Shown here piece after piece: positions 50,963-59,458 of a DNA stretch of 62,039 nt. This stretch comes from Nonomuraea longispora (lineage in GTDB: Bacteria; Actinomycetota; Actinomycetes; Streptosporangiales; Streptosporangiaceae), in assembly GCF_004348345.1 (NCBI RefSeq), contig NZ_SMJZ01000020.1, forward strand, positions 1 through 62,039, in the 5' to 3' direction. Position numbers and translations under genes: made by a program. The notes under the pieces were generated by a model. The model ran no database searches. It was not told the origin of the DNA and saw nothing but the letters and a program-made list of their open reading frames with translations. The first letter of the stretch is position 1. Each line of letters begins with the position of its first letter.

Positions 50963-52353
50963 ACCGAAACCCCTTCCTGCTCGCACAGCCAGTCGACGAT
51001 GCCCTCCACGGCGTCGCGGCAGGTGCCGCATCCGGTGGTGGCCCGGGTCGCCGCCGTCACCGCGGCCACGTCCCGCGCTCCCGCCTCCCAGCACGCCCTG
51101 ATCTGGCCCTTGGTCACGTTGTTGCACTGGCAGACCTTGGCCGCGTCCGGCATCAGCGTCGGGCTGTCGGCGACCGGCGTCGCCGACGATCCCGGGAACA
51201 GCAGGCCGGCCCGGTCGCCGGGCACCGGCCCACCGCGGTCGTAGAGCTGGGTGAGCGTGCCGACCACGTCGCTCTCGCCCAGCAGGATCGCGCCGACCAA
51301 CCGGCCGTCGCGGATCACGAGCTTGCGGTAGGTGCCACGGGCCCGGTGGCTGAACCGCACCACCTCGGCGTGCTCCTCGCCGAGCTGGGTCTCGCCCATC
51401 GCGGCCAGCTCGACGCTCCTGGCCTTGAGCCGGGTGACCAGCCGGGAGCCGCGGTAGCGGGCCTTGCCGCCGGCGATGACGTCGGCGGCCACGGCGGCCT
51501 GCTCCCAGGCCGGAGCGACCAGGCCGTACACGGTGCCGTCGTGCTCGGCGCACTCGCCGATCGCGAAGATCGACGGATCGTCGGTACGCAGCTCGTCGTC
51601 CACGACCACCCCGCGCCGCACTCGCAGGCCCGCCCGCTCGGCCGGCCAGGTCACCGGGCGCACGCCGCAGGCCAGCACCACCAGGTCGCCCTCGACCAGC
51701 TCGCCGCCGGCCAGCCGGACGCCGTCCTCCAGCACCGCCTCGGCGCTGACCCCCGTGCGGATCTCCACGCCCAGCCCGGCCAGCGTCTCGCCGAGCACCT
51801 CACCGGCCTCCACGTCGAGCTGGCGCTCCATGAGGTGGCCCGCCAGATGCAGCAGCGTCACCGGCAGGCCGCGCCCGGCCAGCCCGCGGGCGGCCTCGAC
51901 GCCGAGCAGGCCGCCGCCGACGACCACGGCCCTGCGGGCGTGCCCCGCGGCGGCCACGATGCGCTCGCAGTCGCCCAGCGTGCGGAACGGGATGGCCCGC
52001 TCCACGCCGGGGATCGGCGGCACGATCGCGTCGCTGCCGGTGGCGAGGACCAGCAGGTCGTACGGCTCGCGCCGCCCGCAGGCGGTCACCACGTGCCCGC
52101 CCTCCCTGTCGATCCCGGTGACCGTGGCGCCGAGGACCGCCTCCACGTCGTGCGCCTCGTACCAGGAGGCGTCCACCAGCCGTACCTGTTCCGGCCGCGA
52201 ACTGCCGGCCAGCACGTTGGACAGCAGCACCCGGTTGTACGGCCGGCACGGCTCCGCGCCGAACACCGCGATCCTCATGTGGGGATCACGGGCGCGCACC
52301 TCGCTGACCAGCCGCGACCCGGCCATCCCGTTGCCCACGACGACGAGTCTCAT
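50959..52353 (-). CDS. nasB: FAD/NAD(P) oxidoreductase with BFD 2Fe-2S domain (nitrate reductase electron-transfer subunit)
   Basis: 464 residues. Rossmann motifs are VVVGNGMAGSRLVSEVRARD (4-23) and AVVVGGGLLGVEAARGLAG (~145), with the pyridine nucleotide reductase end SIFAIGECAEHDG (~270). A C-terminal BFD-like domain (~400-460) has CQCNNVTKG and TTGCGTC. It resembles the N-terminal half of NirB without the sirohaem part. In assimilatory systems such a protein (NasB/NasC) passes electrons from NAD(P)H to the nitrate reductase. Its start overlaps the nitrate reductase stop (ATGA). Confidence 0.9.
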   Translation of the reverse strand: MRLVVVGNGMAGSRLVSEVRARDPHMRIAVFGAEPCRPYNRVLLSNVLAGSSRPEQVRLVDASWYEAHDVEAVLGATVTGIDREGGHVVTACGRREPYDLLVLATGSDAIVPPIPGVERAIPFRTLGDCERIVAAAGHARRAVVVGGGLLGVEAARGLAGRGLPVTLLHLAGHLMERQLDVEAGEVLGETLAGLGVEIRTGVSAEAVLEDGVRLAGGELVEGDLVVLACGVRPVTWPAERAGLRVRRGVVVDDELRTDDPSIFAIGECAEHDGTVYGLVAPAWEQAAVAADVIAGGKARYRGSRLVTRLKARSVELAAMGETQLGEEHAEVVRFSHRARGTYRKLVIRDGRLVGAILLGESDVVGTLTQLYDRGGPVPGDRAGLLFPGSSATPVADSPTLMPDAAKVCQCNNVTKGQIRACWEAGARDVAAVTAATRATTGCGTCRDAVEGIVDWLCEQEGVSV

Positions 52354-54377
52354 GAGTCCCTCTCCACTCTGACCGCGCAGACCTTGAACTCCGGCATCCT
52401 TGACACCGGGTCGAGGGCCGGATTGGTGAGCCGGTTGGCGCCCTCCCAGTGGAAGGGCATGAACACGGTGTCGCGCCTGATGGCGTCGCTGATCCTGGCC
52501 ACGGCCCTGGCCTCGCCCCGCCGGCTGCTGACCCGCACGACGTCCCCCTGCGCTATGCCGAGCTGTTCGGCCAGGTCGGGATGGAGCTCGGCGTACGGCT
52601 CGGGAGCGGCCCGCACGAGCGGCGCTATCCTGCGCGTCTGCGCGCCGCTCTGGTACTGCGCGAGCACCCGGCCGGTCGTCAGGTGCACGGGATAGTCGTC
52701 GTCGGTCTCCTCGGCCGGCGGCCGGTGCTGGACGGGCACGAACCTGGCCCGGCCGTCCGGCGTGGCGAAGGAGTCGAGGAACGGCCGCGGCGTGCCCGGG
52801 TGATCGGCCGACGGGCACGGCCAGAACACCCCGGTCTCGCCGGCGATGCGCTCGTACGTGATGCCGGAGTAGTCGGCGAGCCCGCCGGCGCTGGCCCGGC
52901 GAAGCTCGTCGAACACGGCGGCCGGCTCGCTGTCGAAGTGGTGGCCGAGCCGCCCGGCGAGCCCAGCGATGACGTCCAGGTCGCTGCGCACGCCCGGGGG
53001 CGGGTCGACGGCGCGGCGGCGCAGCAGTACGCGCCCTTCGAGGTTCGTCATGGTGCCGCTCTCCTCGGCCCACTGCGTGACCGGGAACACCACGTCGGCC
53101 AGCGCCGCCGTCTCGGACATGACGACGTCGCAGGCCACGAGCAGGTCGAGGGCGCCGATGCGCTCGGCCACGTGCTCGGCCGCCGGCGCCGAGACGACCG
53201 GGTTGGAGCCGAACAGCAGCAGCGCGCGCGGCCCCCGCGGGGTGCCGAGCGCGTCCAGCAGCTCGTACGCCGAGCGCCCCGGCCCCGGCAGGTCACCGGG
53301 GCGCACCCCCCACACGGCGGCCACGTGCTCGCGGGCCGCCGGGTCGTCGATGCTGCGGTAGCCGGGCAGCTGGTCGGCCTTCTGCCCGTGCTCGCGCCCG
53401 CCCTGCCCGTTGCCCTGCCCGGTCACGCACCCGTACCCGGAGCCGTGCCTGCCGGGCAGGCCCAGCGTCAGGGCCAGGTTGACGAACGCGCTCACCGTGT
53501 CGGTGCCTTTGGCGTGCTGCTCGACGCCGCGCCCCGTCAGGACGTAGGCGCTGCCGGCGGCCGCCAGCGCCCTGGCCGCGTGCCGCATGTGGTGGACCGG
53601 CACGCCGGTGATCCGTTCGACCCGCTCGGGCCACCAGCCGGCCAGCGACGTGCGCAGATCCTCGAACCCGGTGGTCCGCGCGGCGACGTACTCCTCGTCC
53701 ACGAGCTCGTCGGCGAGGATCAGGTGTGTCATCCCGAGGGCGAGCGCCAGGTCGGTGCCGGGCGCGGGCTGCAGGTGCAGCCAGGCCTCCTTGGCCGTCC
53801 TCGTCCGCCGCGGGTCGATGACGATCAGCCGCGCCCCTGACAGGTGCCGCAGGAACGGCGGCATGGTCTCGGCCACGTTCAGCCCGGCGAGCAGCACCAC
53901 GTCGGCCCCGGTCAGATCGGTGACCGGGAACGGCATCCCACGGTCCATGCCGAACGCCCTGGTGGAGGCGGCCGCCGCCGACGACATGCAGAAGCGGCCG
54001 TTGTAGTCGATCTGGCCGGTCCCGAGCGCGACTCTGGCGAACTTGCCCAGCGCGTACGCCTTCTCGTTGGTCAGCCCTCCGCCGCCGAACACGGCCACGG
54101 CGTCGGGGCCGTGTTCGGCGCGTATGCCGGACAGCCGGCCGGCCACGTGGTCGAGCGCGACCTCCCATGCGACTGGCTCGCCGTGCAGGAGCGGGGTGGT
54201 CAGGCGTTCGCCGTTGGTGAGCAGTTCGGCCGCCGTCCACCCTTTCTGGCACAGCGCGCCGGAGGCGTTGGCCGGGATGTCGGTCCTGGGGGCGATGGAC
54301 AGCTCGCGGCCGAGCTCCATGCCGCACTGCAACGCGCAGTACGGGCAGTGCGTCCTCGTCGCGTCAGACCCGGACAT
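52350..54377 (-). CDS. nasA: assimilatory nitrate reductase catalytic subunit (molybdopterin)
   Basis: 675 residues. The N-terminal 4Fe-4S site is CPYCALQC...CQKG with Cys11, Cys14, Cys18 and Cys43. The Mo-bis-MGD domain shows NYGRFCM-like DYNGRFCMSSAAAA (Cys as likely Mo ligand), FGGGGLTNEKAYALGKFARV and VTGQGNGQGGREHGQKADQL; the C-terminal MGD-binding VHLTTGRVLAQYQSGAQTRR is also present. It reduces nitrate to nitrite in the cytoplasm; no Tat signal is present, as expected for the assimilatory type. It overlaps the transporter gene by 14 bases. Confidence 0.94.
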   Translation of the reverse strand: MSGSDATRTHCPYCALQCGMELGRELSIAPRTDIPANASGALCQKGWTAAELLTNGERLTTPLLHGEPVAWEVALDHVAGRLSGIRAEHGPDAVAVFGGGGLTNEKAYALGKFARVALGTGQIDYNGRFCMSSAAAASTRAFGMDRGMPFPVTDLTGADVVLLAGLNVAETMPPFLRHLSGARLIVIDPRRTRTAKEAWLHLQPAPGTDLALALGMTHLILADELVDEEYVAARTTGFEDLRTSLAGWWPERVERITGVPVHHMRHAARALAAAGSAYVLTGRGVEQHAKGTDTVSAFVNLALTLGLPGRHGSGYGCVTGQGNGQGGREHGQKADQLPGYRSIDDPAAREHVAAVWGVRPGDLPGPGRSAYELLDALGTPRGPRALLLFGSNPVVSAPAAEHVAERIGALDLLVACDVVMSETAALADVVFPVTQWAEESGTMTNLEGRVLLRRRAVDPPPGVRSDLDVIAGLAGRLGHHFDSEPAAVFDELRRASAGGLADYSGITYERIAGETGVFWPCPSADHPGTPRPFLDSFATPDGRARFVPVQHRPPAEETDDDYPVHLTTGRVLAQYQSGAQTRRIAPLVRAAPEPYAELHPDLAEQLGIAQGDVVRVSSRRGEARAVARISDAIRRDTVFMPFHWEGANRLTNPALDPVSRMPEFKVCAVRVERDS

Positions 54378-55674
54378 GGGCGAGACTCCCGATCGCGGAG
54401 ACGCCGACCTTGCGCATGTAGCACCACCAGGTCAGAGCGCCGCAGCACACGTAGAAGGCGCCGAAGGCGAGGAACGCCGGGGCAGGGCCGCCGGCCGCGG
54501 CGAACGACATCCCGAACGCCCGGTTGATCAGGAACCCGCCGAGCGCGCCGACGGCCGAGATGATGCCGATGGCGGCCGAGGCCTGGCGTTTGCCGTACAG
54601 CAGGGCCTCCTCGCCCTCACCGCGCTCGGCCACCGCCTTGGCCTGGAAGATGGCCGGGATCATGCGGTACGTGGAGCCGTTGCCGATGCCGGAGGTCAGG
54701 AACAACGTCTGGAAGGCCAGGAAGAACAGCCAGAAGCCGCCCGACGCGCCGGCCTGCCACACCAGCAGCACCCCGCCGCCCATCGCGGCGAAGTTCCACA
54801 ACGTGACGGGTGCGCCGCCGAACCGGTCGGCCAGCCAGCCGCCGACCGGCCTGACCAGCGAACCGATCAGCGGCCCCGCGAAGGCCACCGCGGCGTACGG
54901 GGCGTCGGCGAACAGGCTCGCGCTCAACAGCGGGAAGGCCGTGGAGTAGCCGATGAACGAGCCGAACGTGCCGACGTACAGGAACGACATGATCCAGGTC
55001 TGGGCCCTGCCGGCGACGGCGAGCTGCTCGCGGGGTCTGGCCCTGGCGCTGGTGAGGTTGTCCATGAAGAACCAGGCGCAGACGGCGGACACGACGATGA
55101 GCGGGATCCAGAACCATCCCGCGGCGGCCAGCCCGAACGAGCCGATCACCAGCGGCATGACGAGCTGGACGGAGCTGACGCCGATGTTGCCGCCCGCCGC
55201 GTTCAGCCCGAGCGCGACGCCCTGCTTGTCGCGCGGGTAGAAGTAGGTGATGTTGGCCATGCTGGAGGCGAAGTTCCCGCCGCCGACCCCGGCCAGGGCC
55301 GCGATGACCAGGAAGAGCCAGTACGGCGTGCCCGGGTCGCTGACCGCCACGCCGAGCAGCGCCGCCGGGATGAGCAGCAGCAGGGCGCTGACCACGGTGA
55401 ACGTCCGCCCGCCGAACCTCGCGGGGCCGAACGTGTAGGGGACGCGCAACACCGAGCCGATCAGGTTGGGCAGCGCGACCAGCCAGAACAGCTGGTCGGT
55501 GGAGAACTCGTACGAGCCCATCCGCGTGGCGACGATGCTCCACAACGTCCACACGGTGAAGCCGAGGTGCTCGGCGACGATCGAGAAGATCAGGTTGCGC
55601 CGCGCGACCCGTCTGCCTGATCTCGCCCAGAAGGCTGGGTCATCGGGGTGCCAGTCGGCGATCCAGCGCGCCAT
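54364..55674 (-). CDS. narK: nitrate/nitrite MFS transporter
   Basis: 436 residues, about twelve membrane helices. The NNP-family marks are present: GVGGGNFASSMANITYFYPR (nitrate signature in helix 5), the FAGPLIGSLVRPVGGWLADR loop and FFLAFQTLFLTSGIGNGSTY (second signature), plus the substrate-contacting Arg residues. It is the first gene of the nitrate operon and feeds the reductases encoded behind it. The operon order transporter, NasA, flavoprotein, NirB, NirD is complete for nitrate to ammonium. Confidence 0.94.
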   Translation of the reverse strand: MARWIADWHPDDPAFWARSGRRVARRNLIFSIVAEHLGFTVWTLWSIVATRMGSYEFSTDQLFWLVALPNLIGSVLRVPYTFGPARFGGRTFTVVSALLLLIPAALLGVAVSDPGTPYWLFLVIAALAGVGGGNFASSMANITYFYPRDKQGVALGLNAAGGNIGVSSVQLVMPLVIGSFGLAAAGWFWIPLIVVSAVCAWFFMDNLTSARARPREQLAVAGRAQTWIMSFLYVGTFGSFIGYSTAFPLLSASLFADAPYAAVAFAGPLIGSLVRPVGGWLADRFGGAPVTLWNFAAMGGGVLLVWQAGASGGFWLFFLAFQTLFLTSGIGNGSTYRMIPAIFQAKAVAERGEGEEALLYGKRQASAAIGIISAVGALGGFLINRAFGMSFAAAGGPAPAFLAFGAFYVCCGALTWWCYMRKVGVSAIGSLAHVRV

Positions 55675-55754
55675 CGGCCTCTCCTACGCTCGGCGTCCGG
55701 GATCACCAAGCTAGGAAGGGCGCGTTACGCACGTTGACGGTCCGTGGCCGTGCG

Positions 55755-55814
55755 TTCGTTACGGGTGACGCACTGCGGTAACAAGCCACGCACATGTGTC
55801 ACGGCGGAAACATG
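55755..55814. promoter_or_regulatory. candidate regulatory region of the nitrate operon
   Basis: The 203-base divergent spacer between narK and the small membrane gene holds CGTTAC (55757-55762) and GGTAAC (55777-55782), an inverted pair. It also holds CATGTGTC-ACGGCG-GAAACATG (55793-55814), with CATGT/ACATG arms. The latter resembles the GlnR pattern GTnAC-n6-GaAAC apart from one mismatch (GTGTC). GlnR activates nitrate genes in Streptomyces, so nitrogen control is plausible. Confidence 0.35.
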
Positions 55815-55877
55815 CCGGAAATGATCGCTTATCACGTCCCCCTCCGGGTAACAGCACTCCAGCAAGGGGGGAGAAAA

Positions 55878-56165
55878 ATGATCAAGAAGCTTCATCATAT
55901 GGGGATCAAGTCAGGTCACATGTACACCGCGGGGGTGGCGTCGATCGCCATGTCCTTCGCGACCTGGCTCATGTCGAAGAAGATGGAGGCGGCGGGCATC
56001 GACCGGGCCGACCGCTGGGGGATCTTCATCGGCGAGTGGGCGCCGTCGTTCTTCGCGCTCGGCGTGGCGCTCCGCATCGAGGAGACCCACCGCGAGCTCG
56101 AAGGCCCAGAGTCCGAGATGTACGACCAGGCGGACACCCGCGCGAGGGCGCACGCCGGCGTGTGA
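55878..56165 (+). CDS. small membrane protein of unknown function
   Basis: 95 residues, ATG after AAGGGGGGAGAAAA. It starts MIKKLHHMGIKSGHMYTAGV; one hydrophobic helix (TAGVASIAMSFATWLMSK) and a second weak one (WGIFIGEWAPSFFALGVAL) are followed by an acidic tail. I know no function. It is divergent from the nitrate operon, so the two may share a regulatory region. A strong bidirectional terminator follows. Frames starting earlier lack a ribosome binding site. Confidence 0.75.
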   Translation: MIKKLHHMGIKSGHMYTAGVASIAMSFATWLMSKKMEAAGIDRADRWGIFIGEWAPSFFALGVALRIEETHRELEGPESEMYDQADTRARAHAGV

Positions 56166-56174
56166 GGCGGAGGT

Positions 56175-56207
56175 CACGCAGGTCACGCACACTCCGTGAC
56201 CTGCGTG
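56175..56207. terminator. strong bidirectional hairpin terminator
   Basis: Perfect 13-bp stem CACGCAGGTCACG / CGTGACCTGCGTG with a 7-base loop, centred between two convergent genes. Confidence 0.85.
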
Positions 56208-56233
56208 GCCGCGCCCTCCTCAGTAGGGGCCGC

Positions 56234-56710
56234 TCAGGAGGGCCGGTCCGCCAGGCGCCGCAGCGGGGCGTCGCTCAGGCGGTAGTGCGGCCACTCCTCC
56301 TGGCGTACGGCGCCGAGGTTCTCGTAGAAGCCGATGGCCGGCTCGTTCCAGTCGAGCACCGCCCATTCGAGCCGCTCGTAACCGCGTTCGGCGCAGATCC
56401 TGGCCAGCTCGCCCACCAGTGCCCGGCCGTGGCCGCCGCCCCGGTGCCCGGGGCGTACGTACAGATCCTCCATGTAGATGCCGTGCACGCCCTTCCACGT
56501 CGAGAAGGTCAGGAACCACAGGGCGAACCCGGCGACCTCGCCGTCGTGCTCGGCGATGTGCGCGAACACGGCTGGCGCGTCGCCGAACAGCGCCGCGCGC
56601 AGCTGCTCCTCGGTCACCCGCACCTCGTGCTCGGCCTTCTCGTACGTGGCGAGCTCACGGATCAGGGTGGCGATGACGGGCACGTCGGCGGGCGTGGCGG
56701 GGCGAATCAT
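56234..56710 (-). CDS. GNAT N-acetyltransferase (diamine acetyltransferase-like)
   Basis: 158 residues. The N-terminus IRPATPADVPVIATLIRELA fits the SSAT-like group. The acetyl-CoA loop is YVRPGHRGGGHGRALVGELA (~94-113), preceded by GIYMEDL, and the closing strand is LEWAVLDWNEPAIGFYENLG with the usual Tyr. The MEDLYVRP strand and WNxPAIxFYxxLGA are typical of spermidine/spermine-type and thialysine acetyltransferases. The substrate is likely a small amine, but not proven. Confidence 0.93.
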   Translation of the reverse strand: MIRPATPADVPVIATLIRELATYEKAEHEVRVTEEQLRAALFGDAPAVFAHIAEHDGEVAGFALWFLTFSTWKGVHGIYMEDLYVRPGHRGGGHGRALVGELARICAERGYERLEWAVLDWNEPAIGFYENLGAVRQEEWPHYRLSDAPLRRLADRPS

Positions 56711-56816
56711 GAGTGTCAGCGTAGCGAGGGGTCACCGGTGGCCCATGCTCGCGTCCTGCCATGCGGCCGCCATACGGGACACTGGATCACAGGCACCCGC
56801 AAACGGAGGACGCTAC

Positions 56817-57794
56817 ATGGAACACCGCGTGTTGGGACGTACCGGTCGGCAGGTCGGCGTGGTCGGCCTCGGCGCATGGCAGCTCGGCGCCGACTGGGGC
56901 GAGGTCAGCGAGGAGGAGGCCCGCGCGACCCTCGAGGCGGCCGTGGACGGTGGTGTCACGTTCATCGACACCGCGGACGTCTACGGCGACGGGCGCAGCG
57001 AGCAGATCGTCGGCCGTTTCGTCAAGGATCGTCCCGGGCTGACCGTGGCCACCAAGATGGGGCGGCGGGTGGAGCAGGTCCCCGCCAACTACGTGCTGTC
57101 CAACTTCCGCGCCTGGAACGACCGCTCCCGCCGCAACCTGGGCGTCGACACGCTCGACCTGGTGCAGCTGCACTGCCCACCGACGCCCGTCTACTCGACG
57201 GACGCCGTGTTCGACGCCCTCGACACGCTGGTGGCCGAGAAGAGGATCGCCGCGTACGGCGTGAGCGTCGAGACCTGTGAGGAGGCGCTGACCGCGATCG
57301 CCAGGCCGGGCGTGGCGACGGTGCAGATCATCCTCAACGCCTTCCGGCTCAAGCCGCTGGAGCGGGTGCTGCCGGCCGCCCGCGCCGCCGGGGTGGGCAT
57401 CATCGCCCGCGTCCCGCTGGCCAGCGGCCTGCTGTCGGGCCGCTACGACGAGCACACCACCTTCTCCCCCGACGACCACCGCGCGTTCAACCGGCACGGG
57501 GAGGCGTTCGACGTCGGCGAGACCTTCTCGGGCGTCGACTTCGCCACCGGCCTGGAGTCGGTGCGCCGCCTGGCTCCGCTGGTGCCGCCGGGTGCGAGCA
57601 TGGCCCAGTTCGCGCTGCGCTGGATCCTCGACCAGGAGGGCGTCTCGGTGGTCATCCCCGGCGCCCGCAACCCGGGCCAGGCCACCGCGAACGCCGCCGC
57701 CTCGGACCTGCCCCCGCTGGACGCCGCGACGCTGGAGGCCGTGCGCGCCGTCTACGACGACCTGATCCGTCCTCAGGTCCACCACCGCTGGTAG
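56817..57794 (+). CDS. aldo/keto reductase
   Basis: 325 residues, ATG preceded by ACGGAGGA. The catalytic tetrad is visible: Asp in FIDTADVYG (~44), Tyr49 region (VYGDGRSEQ), Lys in ATKMGRR (~78) and His in LVQLHCPP (~118). The NADPH-binding end is VIPGARNPGQATANAAASDL (~278-297). It reduces aldehydes or ketones with NADPH; the YajO/Tas-like subfamily is the closest in pattern. It stands alone between a GNAT gene and a small ORF. Confidence 0.94.
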   Translation: MEHRVLGRTGRQVGVVGLGAWQLGADWGEVSEEEARATLEAAVDGGVTFIDTADVYGDGRSEQIVGRFVKDRPGLTVATKMGRRVEQVPANYVLSNFRAWNDRSRRNLGVDTLDLVQLHCPPTPVYSTDAVFDALDTLVAEKRIAAYGVSVETCEEALTAIARPGVATVQIILNAFRLKPLERVLPAARAAGVGIIARVPLASGLLSGRYDEHTTFSPDDHRAFNRHGEAFDVGETFSGVDFATGLESVRRLAPLVPPGASMAQFALRWILDQEGVSVVIPGARNPGQATANAAASDLPPLDAATLEAVRAVYDDLIRPQVHHRW

Positions 57795-57879
57795 GCGCCT
57801 GGCCGTACGAGGTGGTGGAGGCGCTTCCAAGTCCGCGCCCCCGAAACTGTCGGTCGTATCGGGCAGAATCGTCGGCATC

Positions 57880-58062
57880 ATGATCTCTCCTTTCAACGCC
57901 GTGCGATCGCCCGCGGGCGACATCGTGGTCTTCTATGTCGGCGCCGAGCCGCGCCTGACGGCCGAGCAGGCCCTCGCCTTCGCCGACCAGCTCCGCACCC
58001 TGGCCGCCGAGCCCCACGCCACGCCTACCGGCCTGCCGGGGCGGCGGCACGCGGCCGCATGA
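57880..58062 (+). CDS. 60-residue small protein
   Basis: ATG at 57880. It begins MISPFNAVRSPAGDIVVFYV and continues with TAEQALAFADQLRTLAAEP and a basic tail. A beta hairpin plus one amphipathic helix would fit. Third codon positions are GC-rich, supporting coding. No recognised family. A GC-rich hairpin follows 20 bases after the stop. Confidence 0.55.
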   Translation: MISPFNAVRSPAGDIVVFYVGAEPRLTAEQALAFADQLRTLAAEPHATPTGLPGRRHAAA

Positions 58063-58081
58063 CGCCCCGGCCTCACGCACG

Positions 58082-58113
58082 ACCGTCCGCGCCGCCCCGG
58101 GCGCGCGGACGGT
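58082..58113. terminator. hairpin terminator
   Basis: Perfect 11-bp stem ACCGTCCGCGC / GCGCGGACGGT with a 10-base loop, between the small ORF and the convergent coiled-coil gene. Confidence 0.7.
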
Positions 58114-58200
58114 TCACGGCCCTATGGTGAATGTGCGCGCCTTCTTCGCACGCTCGGTAAGAGCGCTTTCCACATCCGCCTGAGACTCCGCCGGCACCGG

Positions 58201-58725
58201 CTAACTTTTGTTCCAGAGGTCCGGGCTTTCCGGTGGTTCATCGTCGCGGACCTCTTCCGGCCGTTCCGCATTTCGCTCCGGTTCGGAGTCGGAATGACCG
58301 GGCCGCCCGGCCTGCCTGACGTGTTCGGCCAGTTCGCGGAACACGTGGCCGTTTTCCTTCCTGACGGCGTCCTGGGCGGCGGCCAGCCGCCTCACCAGCT
58401 CCTCCTGAGCGATGGCCGTCTGCTCCGCCAGTTGTTCGTGCACGTTCTCCATGCGTCTGCCGGCCGCGTCGAGCATTTCGGCGAAGCGCCCGAAGTCGAA
58501 GCCGGGTGTCACCGGTCGCGCCTGCTCCACCTGGGCCAGCAGCGACGACAGGCGCGCTCCCCACTGTTCGACGCTGTCGTGATAGCCGTTGACGACGCCG
58601 GCCACACTCTCGTCCCAGCCGCCGTCGCCGACGTGACCTTGCAGTTCTTCCGCCGCCTGCGTGCGGACTTCCAGGGCTTGTATTTCCGAATAGATTGCGT
58701 CCTTGAACTCCTCATGGTTGGGCAT
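58201..58725 (-). CDS. coiled-coil protein of unknown function
   Basis: 174 residues, no signal peptide or membrane segment. Long predicted helices (FKDAIYSEIQALEVRTQAAE, FGRFAEMLDAAGRRMENVHE, EELVRRLAAAQDAVRKENGH) with regular hydrophobic spacing suggest a coiled-coil or helical bundle; a Trp-centred loop GDGGWDESVAGVVNGYHDSV lies between them. The last 35 residues are acidic and probably disordered. Size and helix pattern recall WXG100-like or phasin-like proteins, but no WxG motif or secretion partner is present. Function unknown. Confidence 0.7.
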   Translation of the reverse strand: MPNHEEFKDAIYSEIQALEVRTQAAEELQGHVGDGGWDESVAGVVNGYHDSVEQWGARLSSLLAQVEQARPVTPGFDFGRFAEMLDAAGRRMENVHEQLAEQTAIAQEELVRRLAAAQDAVRKENGHVFRELAEHVRQAGRPGHSDSEPERNAERPEEVRDDEPPESPDLWNKS

Positions 58726-58963
58726 GGGCTTCCTTCCCCTGTGTCCAGGAATCTATGACCGGAGGCCGACCTCCCCACTATCGACGCGAACCGGCGCTGC
58801 CGAAAGCCTCGCCTCCAATGTTTTCCCGGCGGTTGCCCGGCTGGTTCACCAGTGGCCACACACCACCCCAGGATCCACATGCGCCGGGATAACGGGCCGC
58901 GTACATTCCACCTTTCTGCAGCGGGCGCCCGAATTGGTGAGTGCTCTTTTCCGGAGATAATGC

Positions 58964-59320
58964 TCAGCCGGGGACGAGGGCGCGGCCGGTGGGGGTGTCC
59001 CGGCCGGCGCAGCCGGCCACGTGCCCCTGGAAGAGCACGGTCCTGCCGTGCCTGCCCGGCCCCGGGCCGAGATCGATGAGCCAGTCGGCCTGGCGGATGA
59101 CGTCAAGGTCGTGCTCGACGACGAGGACGGTGTTGCCGCTGCCGCGCAGCCGTACCAGGATTCTGATCATCGACTCCACGTCGGTGGGGTGCAGTCCCAC
59201 GCTCGGTTCGTCGCCGACGTAGGTCATTTCGGTGAGGCCGGAGCCGGGGCGCCTGCGTACGGCCTCGTCCCAGCTCAGCACGGTGAGGTTCGCAGCGGAA
59301 TAACGCGGCCGTTCCACCAT
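58964..59320 (-). pseudogene. UvrA-like ATPase, C-terminal fragment
   Basis: 118 residues from an ATG at 59320. TYVGDEPSVGLHPTDVESMI is the Walker B/D-loop region of UvrA-type ABC ATPases, followed by GNTVLVVEHDLDVIRQADW (switch His) and LIDLGPGPGRHGRTVLFQG. No Walker A or ABC signature (SGGE) occurs upstream, and the N-terminal 30 residues (RYSAANLTVLSWDEAVRR) do not match the usual connection. It is therefore a truncated and internally deleted copy, not a working repair or drug-resistance ATPase. About 140 bases separate it from the glycosidase gene upstream. Confidence 0.75.
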
Positions 59321-59458
59321 GCCCGGACCGTAGCAGGGGCTCAATCTCATGCAAACGGTTGCCGCCCTCATCCTGGCCCGATGTGGCCCGCACCCCTGGA
59401 TCACTGCAACGGGTTGGCCTAGCATCCGGGGTGTCCCGAGCAGGCAGGGAGCCGCCCC

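Noticed and set aside
50963..53073. Extended frames upstream of nirB and of the flavoprotein
   Set aside because: Both are antisense-like extensions into neighbouring genes; each protein has a clear Rossmann start at its overlapping ATG.
58703..58960. 85-aa plus-strand frame upstream of the UvrA fragment
   Set aside because: No ribosome site or recognisable motif; this 238-base spacer looks non-coding.
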